A stretch of DNA of 64,000 bases from Streptomyces yatensis (GTDB lineage Bacteria; Actinomycetota; Actinomycetes; Streptomycetales; Streptomycetaceae). The stretch covers positions 9,796,001-9,860,000 of the forward strand of contig NZ_CP072941.1 of assembly GCF_018069625.1 (NCBI RefSeq), written 5' to 3'. Position numbers and translations under genes: made by a program. Positions 33,393 to 41,453 of the stretch are shown here, one piece after another. The notes beneath the pieces were generated by a model. It did no database searches, was not told where the DNA came from, and worked only from the letters and a program-made list of their open reading frames with translations. Every line of letters begins with the position of its first letter. Position 1 is the stretch's first letter.

Positions 33393-33875
33393 ATGGCCAC
33401 CGACGGATTCACCACATGCCTGTGGTTCGACGGCAACGCCGAAGAGGCGGCGCAGCACTACATCTCGATCTTCAAGAACTCCAGGCTCGGACGGATCGCG
33501 CACTACACCGGGGTCGAGCCCGGCGGCGCGGAGGGATCCGTGATGACCGTCGAGTTCGAGGCCAACGGACAGAAGTTCGTGGGGCTCAACGGCGGGCCGC
33601 AGTTCACCTTCAGTGAGGCCATCTCCTTCCAGGTGCACTGCGCGGACCAGGACGAGGTGGACTACTACTGGAGCAGGCTCTCCGAGGGCGGCGAGGAGGG
33701 CCCCTGCGGCTGGGTGAAGGACAAGTTCGGGGTGTCCTGGCAGGTCGTCCCCACCGCGTTCCTCGACATGGTGACGGGCTCGGACCCGCGGAAGGCCAAG
33801 CGGGCCACCGACGCGATGATGAAGATGGGCAAGCTCGACATCGCCGCGCTGCAGGCGGCGTACGACGGCGCGTAG
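33393..33875 (+). CDS. VOC-superfamily protein (PhnB/3-demethylubiquinone methyltransferase-like)
   Basis: 160 residues with the PhnB-type glyoxalase-fold pattern: TCLWFDGNAEEAAQHYISIF, GSVMTVEFEANGQKFVGLNG, FTFSEAISFQVHCADQDEVD, YYWSRLSEGGEEGPCGWVKD and KFGVSWQVVPTAFLDMV. Many genomes call this family '3-demethylubiquinone-9 3-methyltransferase', but no SAM site is present and the true reaction is not established. AGGAGGAA precedes ATG 33393. It stands alone between the MerR gene and a convergent dehydratase. A strong terminator follows. Confidence 0.88.
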   Translation: MATDGFTTCLWFDGNAEEAAQHYISIFKNSRLGRIAHYTGVEPGGAEGSVMTVEFEANGQKFVGLNGGPQFTFSEAISFQVHCADQDEVDYYWSRLSEGGEEGPCGWVKDKFGVSWQVVPTAFLDMVTGSDPRKAKRATDAMMKMGKLDIAALQAAYDGA

Positions 33876-33889
33876 CCGGCCCTGGGGAC

Positions 33890-33928
33890 GGGCCCGTACG
33901 GCATGCGGCCAGGCTGCCGTACGGGCCC
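33890..33928 (+). terminator. Hairpin terminator after the VOC gene
   Basis: Arms 33890-33903 and 33915-33928 (GGGCCCGTACGGCA and its complement) pair perfectly over 14 bases with an 11-base loop. A further partial copy of the right arm (GTACGGGCCCGG) follows at 33939-33950. Confidence 0.75.
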
Positions 33929-33987
33929 GGCGCGCGGCGTACGGGCCCGGCCCGCGAGCGCGCCGCTGAGCGGCTGAGGTCCGGTGC

Positions 33988-34063
33988 GGTTCGGGTGCGC
34001 CCCGAAGGGGCGCGGGGCTGTGTCGATGTGCGGCTCCGCCGCGTGGGCACGACCAGCCACGAC
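33988..34063 (+). repeat. Streptomyces-type interspersed hairpin repeat, copy B
   Basis: Same blocks as copy A: GGTTCGGG, the 7-bp hairpin GCGCCCC-GAA-GGGGCGC (33997-34013), and terminal GACCAGCCACGAC (34051-34063). It has an extra 24 bases or so between hairpin and tail. It lies between the convergent VOC and dehydratase genes. Confidence 0.75.
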
Positions 34064-34111
34064 ACGGCCGCGGGTGAACGACCGCACCTGGCGGCACTTC
34101 CCGTGGAGCGC

Positions 34112-35062
34112 TCAGTGGCCGTGGGTGAGGTCCGCCGGGTCGGTGTTGGCGCCGCAGAGGAGCACGGCGACCTTCTCCCCGGGCCGCGGCCGGTACCCGC
34201 CGGAGGTGAGGGCCGAAAGCGCCGTGGCCGCCGCGTGCTCGACCGCGATCCTGCGGTCGTCCCACAGGGCCTGGCGTGCGGCGACGATCGCCTCGTCGGA
34301 CACCAGGACGGACCGCACCCCGTCCTTGCGGGCCCACTCCAGCGCGTCCGAGGACACATGGCGCGCCCCCAGCGAGTCCGCCGCGACCGAGTCCACCGGG
34401 ACGTCGACCACCGCACCGGCCTCCAGTGCGGCGTTCAGGGCCCGGCACCCGTACGGCTCCACGGCGACGACCCCCACCCCGTGCTCCAGGGCGGACACCG
34501 CGACACCGGTGAACAGCCCGGCGCCCCCGACCGCCACCACCACGGTGTCCAGGTCGGGCCGGGCCCGGAGGATCTCCTCCATGACGGTGCCCGCCCCGGC
34601 GGCGATGAGCGGGTGGTCGTACGCGTGCGAGAGCAGCGCACCGGTCTCGGCGGCATGCTTCTGCGCGGCCTCACGCGCCTCGTCGTACTCGGTGCCGATC
34701 TGATGGACCTCGGCGCCGAGCCGGCGCAGCCGGTCCACCTTCACCGCGGGCGCGGTCTCGGGCACGAACACCGTGGCGGGCACGGAGTGCCGCGCCGCCG
34801 CCCACGCACACGCGAGCCCGGCGTTTCCGCCGGAGGCGATGGTGACACCCGTGTCCGGCAGGGTGCCCGCCTCCTGGTGGGCCCTGACGAAGTTGAACGC
34901 GCCGCGCGCCTTGAAGGTGCCCGTGTACTGAAGGAACTCCAGGGCCAGCCAACCCTCGGCCGCACCCCACGCCCCCTGCTCCACCGGAGCGAGCGCCACC
35001 GGCCGGATATGTCCCGCGACCCGCTGGGCCGCGGCTCGTACGTCCTCGATGGAAAGAGTCAC
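34112..35062 (-). CDS. PLP-dependent threonine/serine dehydratase-family protein
   Basis: 316 residues, fold-type II PLP enzyme. The cofactor Lys is in YTGTFKARGAFNFVRAH, and the phosphate/substrate loop is VTIASGGNAGLACAWAA, where the usual SxGNHG/A appears. The later Gly-rich loop is VVVAVGGAGLFTGVAVSAL. Housekeeping threonine dehydratases have a C-terminal ACT domain, absent here, so it belongs to the short catabolic or racemase-like group. GTG 35062 is the start and has no ribosome site. A TetR regulator is divergent just 35 bases away and probably controls it. Substrate could be Ser, Thr or a hydroxy-amino acid. Confidence 0.87.
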   Translation of the reverse strand: MTLSIEDVRAAAQRVAGHIRPVALAPVEQGAWGAAEGWLALEFLQYTGTFKARGAFNFVRAHQEAGTLPDTGVTIASGGNAGLACAWAAARHSVPATVFVPETAPAVKVDRLRRLGAEVHQIGTEYDEAREAAQKHAAETGALLSHAYDHPLIAAGAGTVMEEILRARPDLDTVVVAVGGAGLFTGVAVSALEHGVGVVAVEPYGCRALNAALEAGAVVDVPVDSVAADSLGARHVSSDALEWARKDGVRSVLVSDEAIVAARQALWDDRRIAVEHAAATALSALTSGGYRPRPGEKVAVLLCGANTDPADLTHGH

Positions 35063-35097
35063 TGAAACACTGTAACAACCACTGGTACGCTCAAGCC

Positions 35098-35748
35098 ATG
35101 CGAAGCAGCCGGGACCGAGCCGATCAGCCCACCCTGGAGGCCATCGCCGAGGCCGCCCTGTCCGTCGTCGACGACGAGGGGCCCGAGGCGCTGAGCTTCC
35201 GCCGGGTGGCGCAGCTGCTGGGCGTCTCCCATGCCACGGTCTTCCGCCGCTGCGGCGACTTCGACGGCCTGGTGAACGCGTGCGCGGACCGGCTGGCCGC
35301 GCGGATGCCGCTGGTGGGGCAGGACCTCGACTGGGCCACCGCCACCGAGGCCCGCTTCTCCGCGTTCTACGAGGTGCTGATCGAGCATCCCGGGCTGGTG
35401 GCGCTGCGATCGGGCCGCGCCTGGTGGGGCCCGCATCTGCTGAGCCGTCTCGTGGAGCCGCAGCTGGCGCACAGCATCGCCGCGGGAATGGCGCCCGAGG
35501 CGGCGATCCGGGTCTACCGGCGGCTGTATCTGCTCACCCTCGGCGCCGTCGCCTTCGTCGACCATCGCGACGTGAAGAAGGTGCGCACCGCCGCGCGCAC
35601 GGCGCTCGCCGCCCTGGACCCCGAGGAATTCCCGGCTCTCACCGGGAACCTCGGCGTCGTCGTGCCGGCGCTGACCGACCACGAGGTCTATCGCGGCGCG
35701 CTGCGGCAGCTGATCGACGCCTCCGCGGCGGCCTGTCCCGGACGGTGA
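35098..35748 (+). CDS. TetR-family transcriptional regulator
   Basis: 216 residues. The N-terminal helix-turn-helix is ALSFRRVAQLLGVSHATVFR with the following Arg-Arg-Cys, in the TetR arrangement. The C-terminal helical domain (ATEARFSAFYEVLIEHPGLV, ALRSGRAWWGPHLLSRLVEP) is the ligand and dimer part, similar to TetR_C groups. ATG 35098 has no ribosome site, suggesting a leaderless message. The 35-base gap to the divergent dehydratase must hold both promoters and the operator, so binding would shut off both genes at once. Confidence 0.87.
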   Translation: MRSSRDRADQPTLEAIAEAALSVVDDEGPEALSFRRVAQLLGVSHATVFRRCGDFDGLVNACADRLAARMPLVGQDLDWATATEARFSAFYEVLIEHPGLVALRSGRAWWGPHLLSRLVEPQLAHSIAAGMAPEAAIRVYRRLYLLTLGAVAFVDHRDVKKVRTAARTALAALDPEEFPALTGNLGVVVPALTDHEVYRGALRQLIDASAAACPGR

Positions 35749-35757
35749 CCAGCGCCC

Positions 35758-35788
35758 GCGGGGCGGGCCCCGACAGGGCCCGCCCCGC
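35758..35788. terminator. Bidirectional hairpin between tetR-like gene and htpG
   Basis: Arms 35758-35770 and 35776-35788 (GCGGGGCGGGCCC and complement) pair perfectly over 13 bases with loop CGACA, between convergent stops at 35748 and 35806. Confidence 0.8.
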
Positions 35789-35805
35789 TTCGCGCCGCGG
35801 TGTGG

Positions 35806-37752
35806 TTACAGCGTCTGCTGCACCCGCTCCGCCACCAGCTTGATGAAGCGCGACGGATCGCTCAGCTCACCGCCCTCGGCGAGCAGCGCCATGCTGTAGA
35901 GCAGCTCGGCCGTCTCCGCGAGACCGCTGTCGTCCTTGCGCTCACCATGGGCCTTGCGCAACCCGCTGACCAGCGGATGGGTGGGGTTCAGCTCCAGAAT
36001 GCGCTTGATCTGGGGCAGGTTCTGGCCCATGGAGCGATAGATGTTCTCCAGGGCCGGGGTGACATCGAAGGTGTCACCCACGATGCAGGCCGGGGAGGTG
36101 GTCAGCCGCGTGGACAGCCGCACCTCCTTGACCTGCTCGCTCAGCGCCGTCGTCATCCAGGAGAGCAGCTCGGCGAAGTCCTTCTGCCGCTGCTCCCGCT
36201 CGGCCTCCGCCTCCTCGTCCTTCTCGTCCTGGGAGTCGAGGTCGACCTGCCCCTTGGCGATGGAACGCAGCTGCTTGCCCTCGAACTCCGGTACGGCGTC
36301 GACCCACAGCTCGTCGATGGGGTCGGTGAGGAGGAGCACCTCGAAGCCCTTGTCCCGGAACGCCTCCATATGGGGCGAGCTCTCCACGATCGAGCGGGAC
36401 TCGCCCGTCATGTAGTAGATGTGCTCCTGCCCGTCCTTCATGCGCTCGGTGTAGCCGCGCAGCGTGGTCGGCTGCTCGGCGTCATGCGTCGTGGCGAACG
36501 AACACACCTCGAGGATCGCCTCGCGGTTCTCCAGGTCGCTGAGGAGACCTTCCTTGAGAACGCGGCCGAATTCCGTCCAGAAGGTCGCGTAGCGCTCCGC
36601 GTCGGAGGACATGAAGTCCTTCACCGTCGAGAGCACCTTCTTCACCAGGCGACGCCGCATCAGCTGAATCTGGCGGTCCTGCTGAAGGGTTTCCCGCGAG
36701 ACGTTCAGCGAGAGGTCCGCGGCGTCCACCACGCCCTTGACGAAGCGGAGATATTCCGGCATCAGCGCTTCGCAGTCGTCCATGATGAAGACGCGCTTGA
36801 CATAGAGCTGCACACCCCGCTTGCGGTCCTGCATATACAGGTCCTGCGGCGCGCGGGCCGGAATGAAGAGCAGCGACTGGTATTCGAAGGTGCCCTCCGC
36901 CTGCATGCGGATGGTCTCGAGCGGATCGACCCAGTCGTGGCTGATGTGCTTGTAGAACTCGTGGTATTCCTCGTCGGTGACCTCGTCCTTGGGACGGGCC
37001 CACAGCGCCTTCATCGAGTTGACGGTCTCGAGCTCGGGCACCTTCTCCTCGCCCTGCTCGGCCTCGTCCGTCCCGTCCGTCGTGACCGGGGCCTGGGCGG
37101 GGGCCATCCGGATGGGCCAGGTGATGAAGTCCGAGTGCTGCTTGATGATTTCCCGGATCTTCCAGGGCGAGGCGTAGTCGTAGAGATGGTCCTCGGTGTC
37201 CTCCGGCTTGAGCTTCAGCGTGACGGAGGTGCCCTGGGGCGCGTCGTCGGCCGGTTCGAGGGTGTAGGTGCCCTCACCGCTGGAGACCCAGCGGGTGCCC
37301 TGGCTCTCCCCGGCGTGACGGGTCAGCAGGGTCACCTCGTCTGCCACCATGAAGCTGGAGTAGAAACCCACTCCGAACTGCCCGATCAGGTCCGCGGAAG
37401 CGGCCGCGTCCTTCGACTCCCGCAGCTCCTTGAGGAATGTGGCGGTGCCGGAGTTCGCGATCGTGCCGATGAGCTCCACGACTCCGTCATGCGACATGCC
37501 GATGCCGTTGTCGCGAACGGTCAGCGTGCGGGACTCCTTGTCGACCTCAATGGCGATATGGAGATCAGAGGTGTCCGCCTGAAGGTTTCCGTCGCGGAGC
37601 GATTCGAGCCGCAGTCTGTCCAGCGCGTCGGAGGCGTTGGAGATGAGCTCGCGCAGGAAGACGTCCTTGTTCGAGTAGATCGAATGGATCATCAACTGCA
37701 GAAGCTGCCGCGCCTCGACCTGAAACTCGAAAGTCTCGACCCCTGTAGTCAA
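35806..37752 (-). CDS. htpG: Hsp90-family molecular chaperone HtpG
   Basis: 648 residues, full length for HtpG. The N-terminal GHKL ATPase is clear: LLQLMIHSIYSNKDVFLREL, ISNASDALDRLR (metal Asn), TVRDNGIGMSHDGVVE and FGVGFYSSFMVAD. The middle domain has GVQLYVKRVFIMDD and LRFVKGVVDAADLSLNVSRE with the catalytic Arg of NVSRE. The C-terminal dimerisation domain follows, without the eukaryotic MEEVD. It folds or remodels client proteins in the cytosol under stress. The start is TTG 37752 (MTTGVETFEFQVEARQLL) with AGGGGA 6 bases upstream, an uncommon start codon. No clear HspR or CIRCE element was seen upstream. Confidence 0.97.
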   Translation of the reverse strand: MTTGVETFEFQVEARQLLQLMIHSIYSNKDVFLRELISNASDALDRLRLESLRDGNLQADTSDLHIAIEVDKESRTLTVRDNGIGMSHDGVVELIGTIANSGTATFLKELRESKDAAASADLIGQFGVGFYSSFMVADEVTLLTRHAGESQGTRWVSSGEGTYTLEPADDAPQGTSVTLKLKPEDTEDHLYDYASPWKIREIIKQHSDFITWPIRMAPAQAPVTTDGTDEAEQGEEKVPELETVNSMKALWARPKDEVTDEEYHEFYKHISHDWVDPLETIRMQAEGTFEYQSLLFIPARAPQDLYMQDRKRGVQLYVKRVFIMDDCEALMPEYLRFVKGVVDAADLSLNVSRETLQQDRQIQLMRRRLVKKVLSTVKDFMSSDAERYATFWTEFGRVLKEGLLSDLENREAILEVCSFATTHDAEQPTTLRGYTERMKDGQEHIYYMTGESRSIVESSPHMEAFRDKGFEVLLLTDPIDELWVDAVPEFEGKQLRSIAKGQVDLDSQDEKDEEAEAEREQRQKDFAELLSWMTTALSEQVKEVRLSTRLTTSPACIVGDTFDVTPALENIYRSMGQNLPQIKRILELNPTHPLVSGLRKAHGERKDDSGLAETAELLYSMALLAEGGELSDPSRFIKLVAERVQQTL

Positions 37753-37910
37753 CTGTTTCCCCTCATGAGATAAGTGTCGACGCCATCAAGCACCGTGCGT
37801 CATCGGCAGCTTATCGAAGGTGAGGGGGTGCCGAGCGGCCTTCCGGGTGGATGACGGACGGCCGCTCACCGGACACGGATACGGTGGCCCGGGCGCGGGG
37901 CCGGAGTGCG

Positions 37911-38066
37911 TCAGCCGCCGCCGTGCACCCTGCTCCAGTCCAGGGCCTCGGCGGCCTCCCGCTGGATGACCTCGGCCGCCTCCCGGGCCTCGGCGGGGAC
38001 GTCGCCGTGCTCCGCCACGAGGCTGTCGTAGATCGGCACGAAGTCGGGCTTGTCGGTCGCGGTCAT
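37911..38066 (-). CDS. Small acidic protein, 51 residues
   Basis: A short gene below the usual ORF cut-off. It starts ATG 38066 with AAGGAAG eight bases upstream and ends TGA at 37911. The product begins MTATDKPDFVPIYDSLVAEH and continues GDVPAEAREAAEVIQREAAE to ALDWSRVHGGG. It is acidic and largely helical with no signal or membrane segment. Codon third positions are GC-rich throughout, as expected for a real gene here. It lies between htpG and the nitroreductase gene on the same strand, separated from the latter by a terminator. No function can be assigned. Confidence 0.65.
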   Translation of the reverse strand: MTATDKPDFVPIYDSLVAEHGDVPAEAREAAEVIQREAAEALDWSRVHGGG

Positions 38067-38173
38067 CTGGCGCACTTCCTTGGCTACGGATTCCGGGTCA
38101 GGCCCCGGCTACCCGATCTGTCGAGCGGTCATGCTTTGGCGTAGATCACACGGGGGTTCCCGGTGATCCACCG

Positions 38174-38203
38174 GGGCCCGGCGCGGTGCGAGGCGCCGGG
38201 CCC
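38174..38203 (-). terminator. Hairpin terminator after the nitroreductase gene
   Basis: Arms GGGCCCGGCGC (38174-38184) and GCGCCGGGCCC (38193-38203) pair perfectly over 11 bases with an 8-base loop, just past the stop at 38212. Confidence 0.75.
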
Positions 38204-38211
38204 GTCGCAGG

Positions 38212-38658
38212 TCAGTGCCCGGCGGGCGTCGGCTCCAGGACGAAGACCGGGATCTGGCGGTCGGTCTTCGTCTGGTAATCCGCGTAGTCCGGGTACGCCT
38301 CGACCGCGCGCTCCCACCACAGGGCCTTCTCCTCGCCCGTGACCTCGCGCGCGGTCATGTCCTGCCGCACCGGGCCGTCCTGCAGCTCGACCCGGGGGTC
38401 ACCCAGGACGTTGAAGTACCAGACCGGATGTTTGGGGGAGCCGCCCAGCGAGGCGACGACGGCGTAGGTGCCGTTGTGCTCCACCCGCATCAGCGGGGTC
38501 TTGCGGATCTTTCCGCTCTTCGCGCCCCGCGTGGTCAGGACGACCACGGGCATGCCCCGCATGGTCGTTCCCTCGGTGCCACCGGAGCTCTCGAAGAGCT
38601 CGACCTGATCCCGTACGAACTTCTCCGGGCTCGGCTCGTACTCACCCTGCAACGGCAT
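38212..38658 (-). CDS. F420-dependent nitroreductase/quinone-reductase-family (Ddn-like) protein
   Basis: 148 residues from ATG 38658 (GGGGACGG upstream). The split beta-barrel deazaflavin family pattern is visible: [40 protein letters not shown] and [17 protein letters not shown]. This family in actinobacteria uses reduced F420 to reduce quinones or nitro compounds at the membrane; Ddn of Mycobacterium is the known example. No signal peptide is present. The open frame upstream of ATG 38658 is discarded as leader. A 30-base tandem repeat lies about 70-130 bases upstream and may be regulatory. Confidence 0.88.
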   Translation of the reverse strand: MPLQGEYEPSPEKFVRDQVELFESSGGTEGTTMRGMPVVVLTTRGAKSGKIRKTPLMRVEHNGTYAVVASLGGSPKHPVWYFNVLGDPRVELQDGPVRQDMTAREVTGEEKALWWERAVEAYPDYADYQTKTDRQIPVFVLEPTPAGH

Positions 38659-38727
38659 GATGTCCGTCCCCTTGCTGCGTTGTCCCTGATGCGAAGACTC
38701 GCCTGACGTCTCCCCGTGCTCATCCTC

Positions 38728-38788
38728 AACACGGGGAGTGTGCGAGATCATCCCGACAACACGGGGAAGTACACGAGATCATCCCGAC
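38728..38788. repeat. Tandem repeat of two 30-31 base units upstream of the nitroreductase gene
   Basis: Copies 38728-38757 and 38758-38788 share AACACGGGGA and CGAGATCATCCCGAC, differing only in the middle. Half-copies flank them (CTCATCCTC before; the start of CATCCCGAC run after). Position 70-130 bases before the nitroreductase start suggests regulator binding. Confidence 0.6.
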
Positions 38789-39194
38789 GGGCTCGGGCCG
38801 TCGGGCGGCGACGGGGAAGACGTCCGTTACGCCGCCATGCGGCGCTGGTCGGGGGAGGAAGTGGGGGTGGAGGCAGAGCTGGGGGTTTCCTTGTCACCGT
38901 TCCGCTCCGCCGCGCGCTTCGACTCATCGGACTGACGTCCACGAGCAGGGAAGGTCAGGTCCGGTACGTCGACGACCGGCGGCAGATCGGGAGTGAGCAT
39001 TGGCTGCTCATTTCTGTTCATGGGCAGCGGGTACCCAGGCGCGTCGCGCTCACCCTGCGATACCGGTCACAGTCGGACATGGCGGTCAGATCGCCGGTTC
39101 ACGTCCGGGCGCGGTTCAGGCCCCGGGCGAGGGCGGGCCGTGGAGGCGTCGGCGGTCTGCGACGCGTCCACGGCCTGTCCTCGGTGCCGGCGGT
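38789..39194. other. Long noncoding stretch with one doubtful small ORF
   Basis: No recognised gene between the tandem repeat and the stop of the secreted protein gene at 39195. A 64-codon reverse-strand ORF (38827-39021) is listed separately as doubtful. No RNA gene or strong hairpin was seen. Confidence 0.5.
38827..39021 (-). CDS. Doubtful 64-residue hydrophilic ORF
   Basis: Reads MNRNEQPMLTPDLPPVVDVP, then a charged and Ser/Thr/Pro-rich tail ending DQRRMAA. It has no ribosome site at ATG 39021 (an internal ATG at 39000 is alternative), no signal peptide and only moderate third-position GC. It is listed because it is the only ORF in a long gap and runs with neighbouring genes. It could equally be chance. 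Confidence 0.22.
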   Translation of the reverse strand: MNRNEQPMLTPDLPPVVDVPDLTFPARGRQSDESKRAAERNGDKETPSSASTPTSSPDQRRMAA

Positions 39195-39851
39195 TCAGCC
39201 CACGCGTTCGATGCGCGCGTTGCGGATCAGGAATTTGCCCGGTTCGCGAACCTGTTCGAAGGCGGCGTTGTTGAGCAGGGCGCAGCTGCCCGAGGTCGAG
39301 GCGACGGAGACCGTGGTCGACTTGTCGTTGTCCAGATTGGTCACCTTGAGTTTGGTGCCGACCGGGAATTGGTTGCTGGAGGCGGCCGGGGCCCCGCCCT
39401 CACCGGACAGGGTGACGGTCGACCCCGCGCAGACGACCTCGCCGGAGGCGCCGGAATCACCGGCACCGGAGTCCGAGGGGGCGGCCGAGGCGGGAGCCGA
39501 GGCCGAGGCGCCGCCGTCGGACGGGGCCGCCGCCTCTCCCTGCCCGGCCGCCTCGTCGACGCTGCACCCCGACGCCTGCTGCTTTCGCTTGATCTCCTCG
39601 ATGACGGCCTGGCGATTGGCTATCCGCGCCTCCGACTGTGCGTCCGGGTTGGCCTGCTGGTCCGCGATGAACTTCTGGTTGTTGGCCAGCGCCTGCTCCA
39701 GCCCGGTGCAGGCCGTGGAGGACTGCGCCGCGTTGTCGGTGCTGGCGTTGCTGGTGGCCGCCAGGACCCCGGCGCCGGTTCCCGCCAGCGCCAGCGCGCC
39801 GACCATCAGGCCGAGCTTCTTCTTGCCGCTGAGTGTCCTTCTGCGTGTCAT
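39195..39851 (-). CDS. Secreted protein of unknown function with coiled region and beta-rich C-terminal domain
   Basis: 218 residues from ATG 39851 with AAGGAG six bases upstream. A basic N-terminus and hydrophobic segment (KKKLGLMVGALALAGTGAGV) form a signal peptide or anchor. Then comes a helical, Gln/Ala-rich region (EQALANNQKFIADQQANPDA, IANRQAVIEEIKRKQQASGC), a Ser/Ala/Pro linker, and a C-terminal domain of about 80 residues (EVVCAGSTVTLSGEGG, FPVGTKLKVTNLDNDKSTTV, FLIRNARIERVG). The last part resembles double-psi beta-barrel (RlpA-like) domains, but I cannot confirm the catalytic Asp/His. It probably acts at the cell wall. Confidence 0.8.
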   Translation of the reverse strand: MTRRRTLSGKKKLGLMVGALALAGTGAGVLAATSNASTDNAAQSSTACTGLEQALANNQKFIADQQANPDAQSEARIANRQAVIEEIKRKQQASGCSVDEAAGQGEAAAPSDGGASASAPASAAPSDSGAGDSGASGEVVCAGSTVTLSGEGGAPAASSNQFPVGTKLKVTNLDNDKSTTVSVASTSGSCALLNNAAFEQVREPGKFLIRNARIERVG

Positions 39852-39982
39852 TTCGACTCCTTTTCGAGCTGCCCGTCATCCCATACGGGCGCATGCCGGA
39901 GTCGTCTCATGACCGGCGGAATTTTTTTTGACGAATGTGATTGAGGATTAAACGGTGCTGGGATCTTCCGGGCCTCACCTTA

Positions 39983-40020
39983 AAAGGGCCTTAAGGCTTC
40001 ATGAAGCCTTAAGGCCCTTT
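39983..40020. terminator. 38-base perfect palindrome with no loop
   Basis: Each half is 19 bases: AAAGGGCCTTAAGGCTTCA followed by its exact complement. It is AT-richer than its surroundings and lies 20 bases past the dienelactone hydrolase stop, upstream of the secreted-protein gene. It probably terminates the hydrolase transcript. Confidence 0.7.
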
Positions 40021-40039
40021 CGGGCGTGAGCCGATTTCC

Positions 40040-40747
40040 TCAGCCCAGCCGCTGGTGCAGGAAGTCCACCGTGCTCCGCCACGCCGACGCGGCGGATTCC
40101 GCGTGATAGGACGGCCGCTCGTCATTGAAGAAGGCGTGACCGGCGGGATGGACCCGGAAATCCGGCTCCACGCCGGACTGCTCCTGGATGGCCAGGCGCA
40201 GCCGCTCCAGACCGTCCAGCGGTACAGCATTGTCGTTCTCCCCGAAATGGCCCAGGATGTCGGCCCGCAGCCCCGAGAAGTCCGGCAGGTCGCCCTGAAT
40301 GACACCGTAGAAGGGCACCGCCGCGCCGACCCGGGCATCGGTGGCGGCCAGATACAGCACGAAGCCACCGCCCATGCAGAACCCGACCGCCCCCACGGTG
40401 GCGGAGGTGACCTCGGGCCGGGCGAGGAGATGGCCGACCGCCCCGGAGAGCAGTTCGACGCCGCGCTCCACCGGCAGCTCCGCCATCATCCGGTGGGCCT
40501 CTTCGGCGTCATGGGCGACGCTGCCCCCGTACAGATCGGGCGCCAGCGCGACGAAGCCCTCGCGGGCCAGCCGGTCGGTGACATCGGCGATGTGGTGGTC
40601 CAGGCCCCACCACTCCTGAATGACGATCACTCCGGGCCCCTGCCCGGAGGGCGGCAGCGCCAGATAGCCGTGGGCGGTGGTGCCCGCGCTGGGGAAGGTG
40701 ACGTTTTGACGGGCGGAGGAGCCGGTCGGTTTCGGGGCGTCGGGCAT
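40040..40747 (-). CDS. Dienelactone hydrolase-family alpha/beta hydrolase
   Basis: 235 residues from ATG 40747 (AGGAG 11 bases upstream). The nucleophile elbow is GFCMGGGF with Cys in place of Ser, characteristic of dienelactone hydrolases. The acid is the Asp of HFGENDNAVPLDG, and the catalytic His lies in VHPAGHAFFND. Nearby GVIVIQEWWGLDHHIADVTD carries the family Glu. Such enzymes open the lactone in chloroaromatic and related degradation; many actinobacterial copies are broad-spectrum carboxyl-ester hydrolases. It is monocistronic, bounded downstream by a perfect palindrome. Confidence 0.92.
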   Translation of the reverse strand: MPDAPKPTGSSARQNVTFPSAGTTAHGYLALPPSGQGPGVIVIQEWWGLDHHIADVTDRLAREGFVALAPDLYGGSVAHDAEEAHRMMAELPVERGVELLSGAVGHLLARPEVTSATVGAVGFCMGGGFVLYLAATDARVGAAVPFYGVIQGDLPDFSGLRADILGHFGENDNAVPLDGLERLRLAIQEQSGVEPDFRVHPAGHAFFNDERPSYHAESAASAWRSTVDFLHQRLG

Positions 40748-40924
40748 GGGGGCATCGCTCCTGTCGTACCGATCGTCGCTGGCCCCACCCATCGTAGGGA
40801 CGGCCCCGGGCGACCGGGCCCGCGCCGGTGCCGAGCACACTCCGAGGCGATACGTCCGGCCGTGGCGGCGATGGCCGCCACGGCCGGCCCCCCTCGGGCG
40901 GTCGGTCTCAGTAGGCGGTCGGTC

Positions 40925-41287
40925 TCAGTAGGAGTAGATCGACGTCGCCTTGATCCGGCGGTCGGTGCCCCATGTCGTGCAGAGGGTGGTCCCACCGGAG
41001 CCGGTGGAGGCGGTTCCGGTGGCCTTGATGTTCCAGCCGGGGTAGGCGATGAAGCCGCCACCCTGCTTGTACAGGCCGCCGTTGCCGCCCATGGTGTAGC
41101 CGGGGAGGTAGTACGGGGTGCCGCTCGAGGTCACCAGATACACACAGCCGTCGCGATGCTCGTACGTGCCGTAGTACGTCGCGGTGGGCGCGGCGTTCGC
41201 GTGGCCCGCGGTGGTGAGCACCGCCCCCAGGGAGAGCATGCCCCCGGCCGCGGCGAGGGAGAGCCGGCGCAGTTTGCCTGTCATCAC
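40925..41287 (-). CDS. Small secreted protein of unknown function
   Basis: 120 residues. A classic Sec signal (KLRRLSLAAAGGMLSLGAVL, cleavage after ANA) is followed by about 85 residues rich in Tyr, Gly and Thr (PTATYYGTYEHRDGCVYLVT; TMGGNGGLYKQGGGFIAYPG) with two cysteines. The composition suggests a compact beta protein outside the cell. Two consecutive ATGs (41287, 41284) follow a GGAGG site. No family could be recognised. It is between the hydrolase and the MBL-Rieske gene on the same strand but has its own spacing. Confidence 0.8.
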   Translation of the reverse strand: MMTGKLRRLSLAAAGGMLSLGAVLTTAGHANAAPTATYYGTYEHRDGCVYLVTSSGTPYYLPGYTMGGNGGLYKQGGGFIAYPGWNIKATGTASTGSGGTTLCTTWGTDRRIKATSIYSY

Positions 41288-41453
41288 ATTGCCTCCGTTA
41301 CGAGTGAGCGAGGTCGACGGAGACGAATGTGCCAGCGCCCGGGGGCGGATGGTGGTGCTGGGCGCTGTCCCGGACAGCCTCAGGGCCGTGGCCTGGGCGT
41401 CCGTGTCCTGTCCGGGACAGCGCGGGTGCGCGGCCGGTCGGTCCGGCCGTGGG

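Noticed and set aside
38827..39021. 64-residue ORF as a RiPP precursor next to secreted proteins
   Set aside because: No modifying enzyme nearby, no ribosome site and no recognisable core peptide; kept only as a doubtful ORF.
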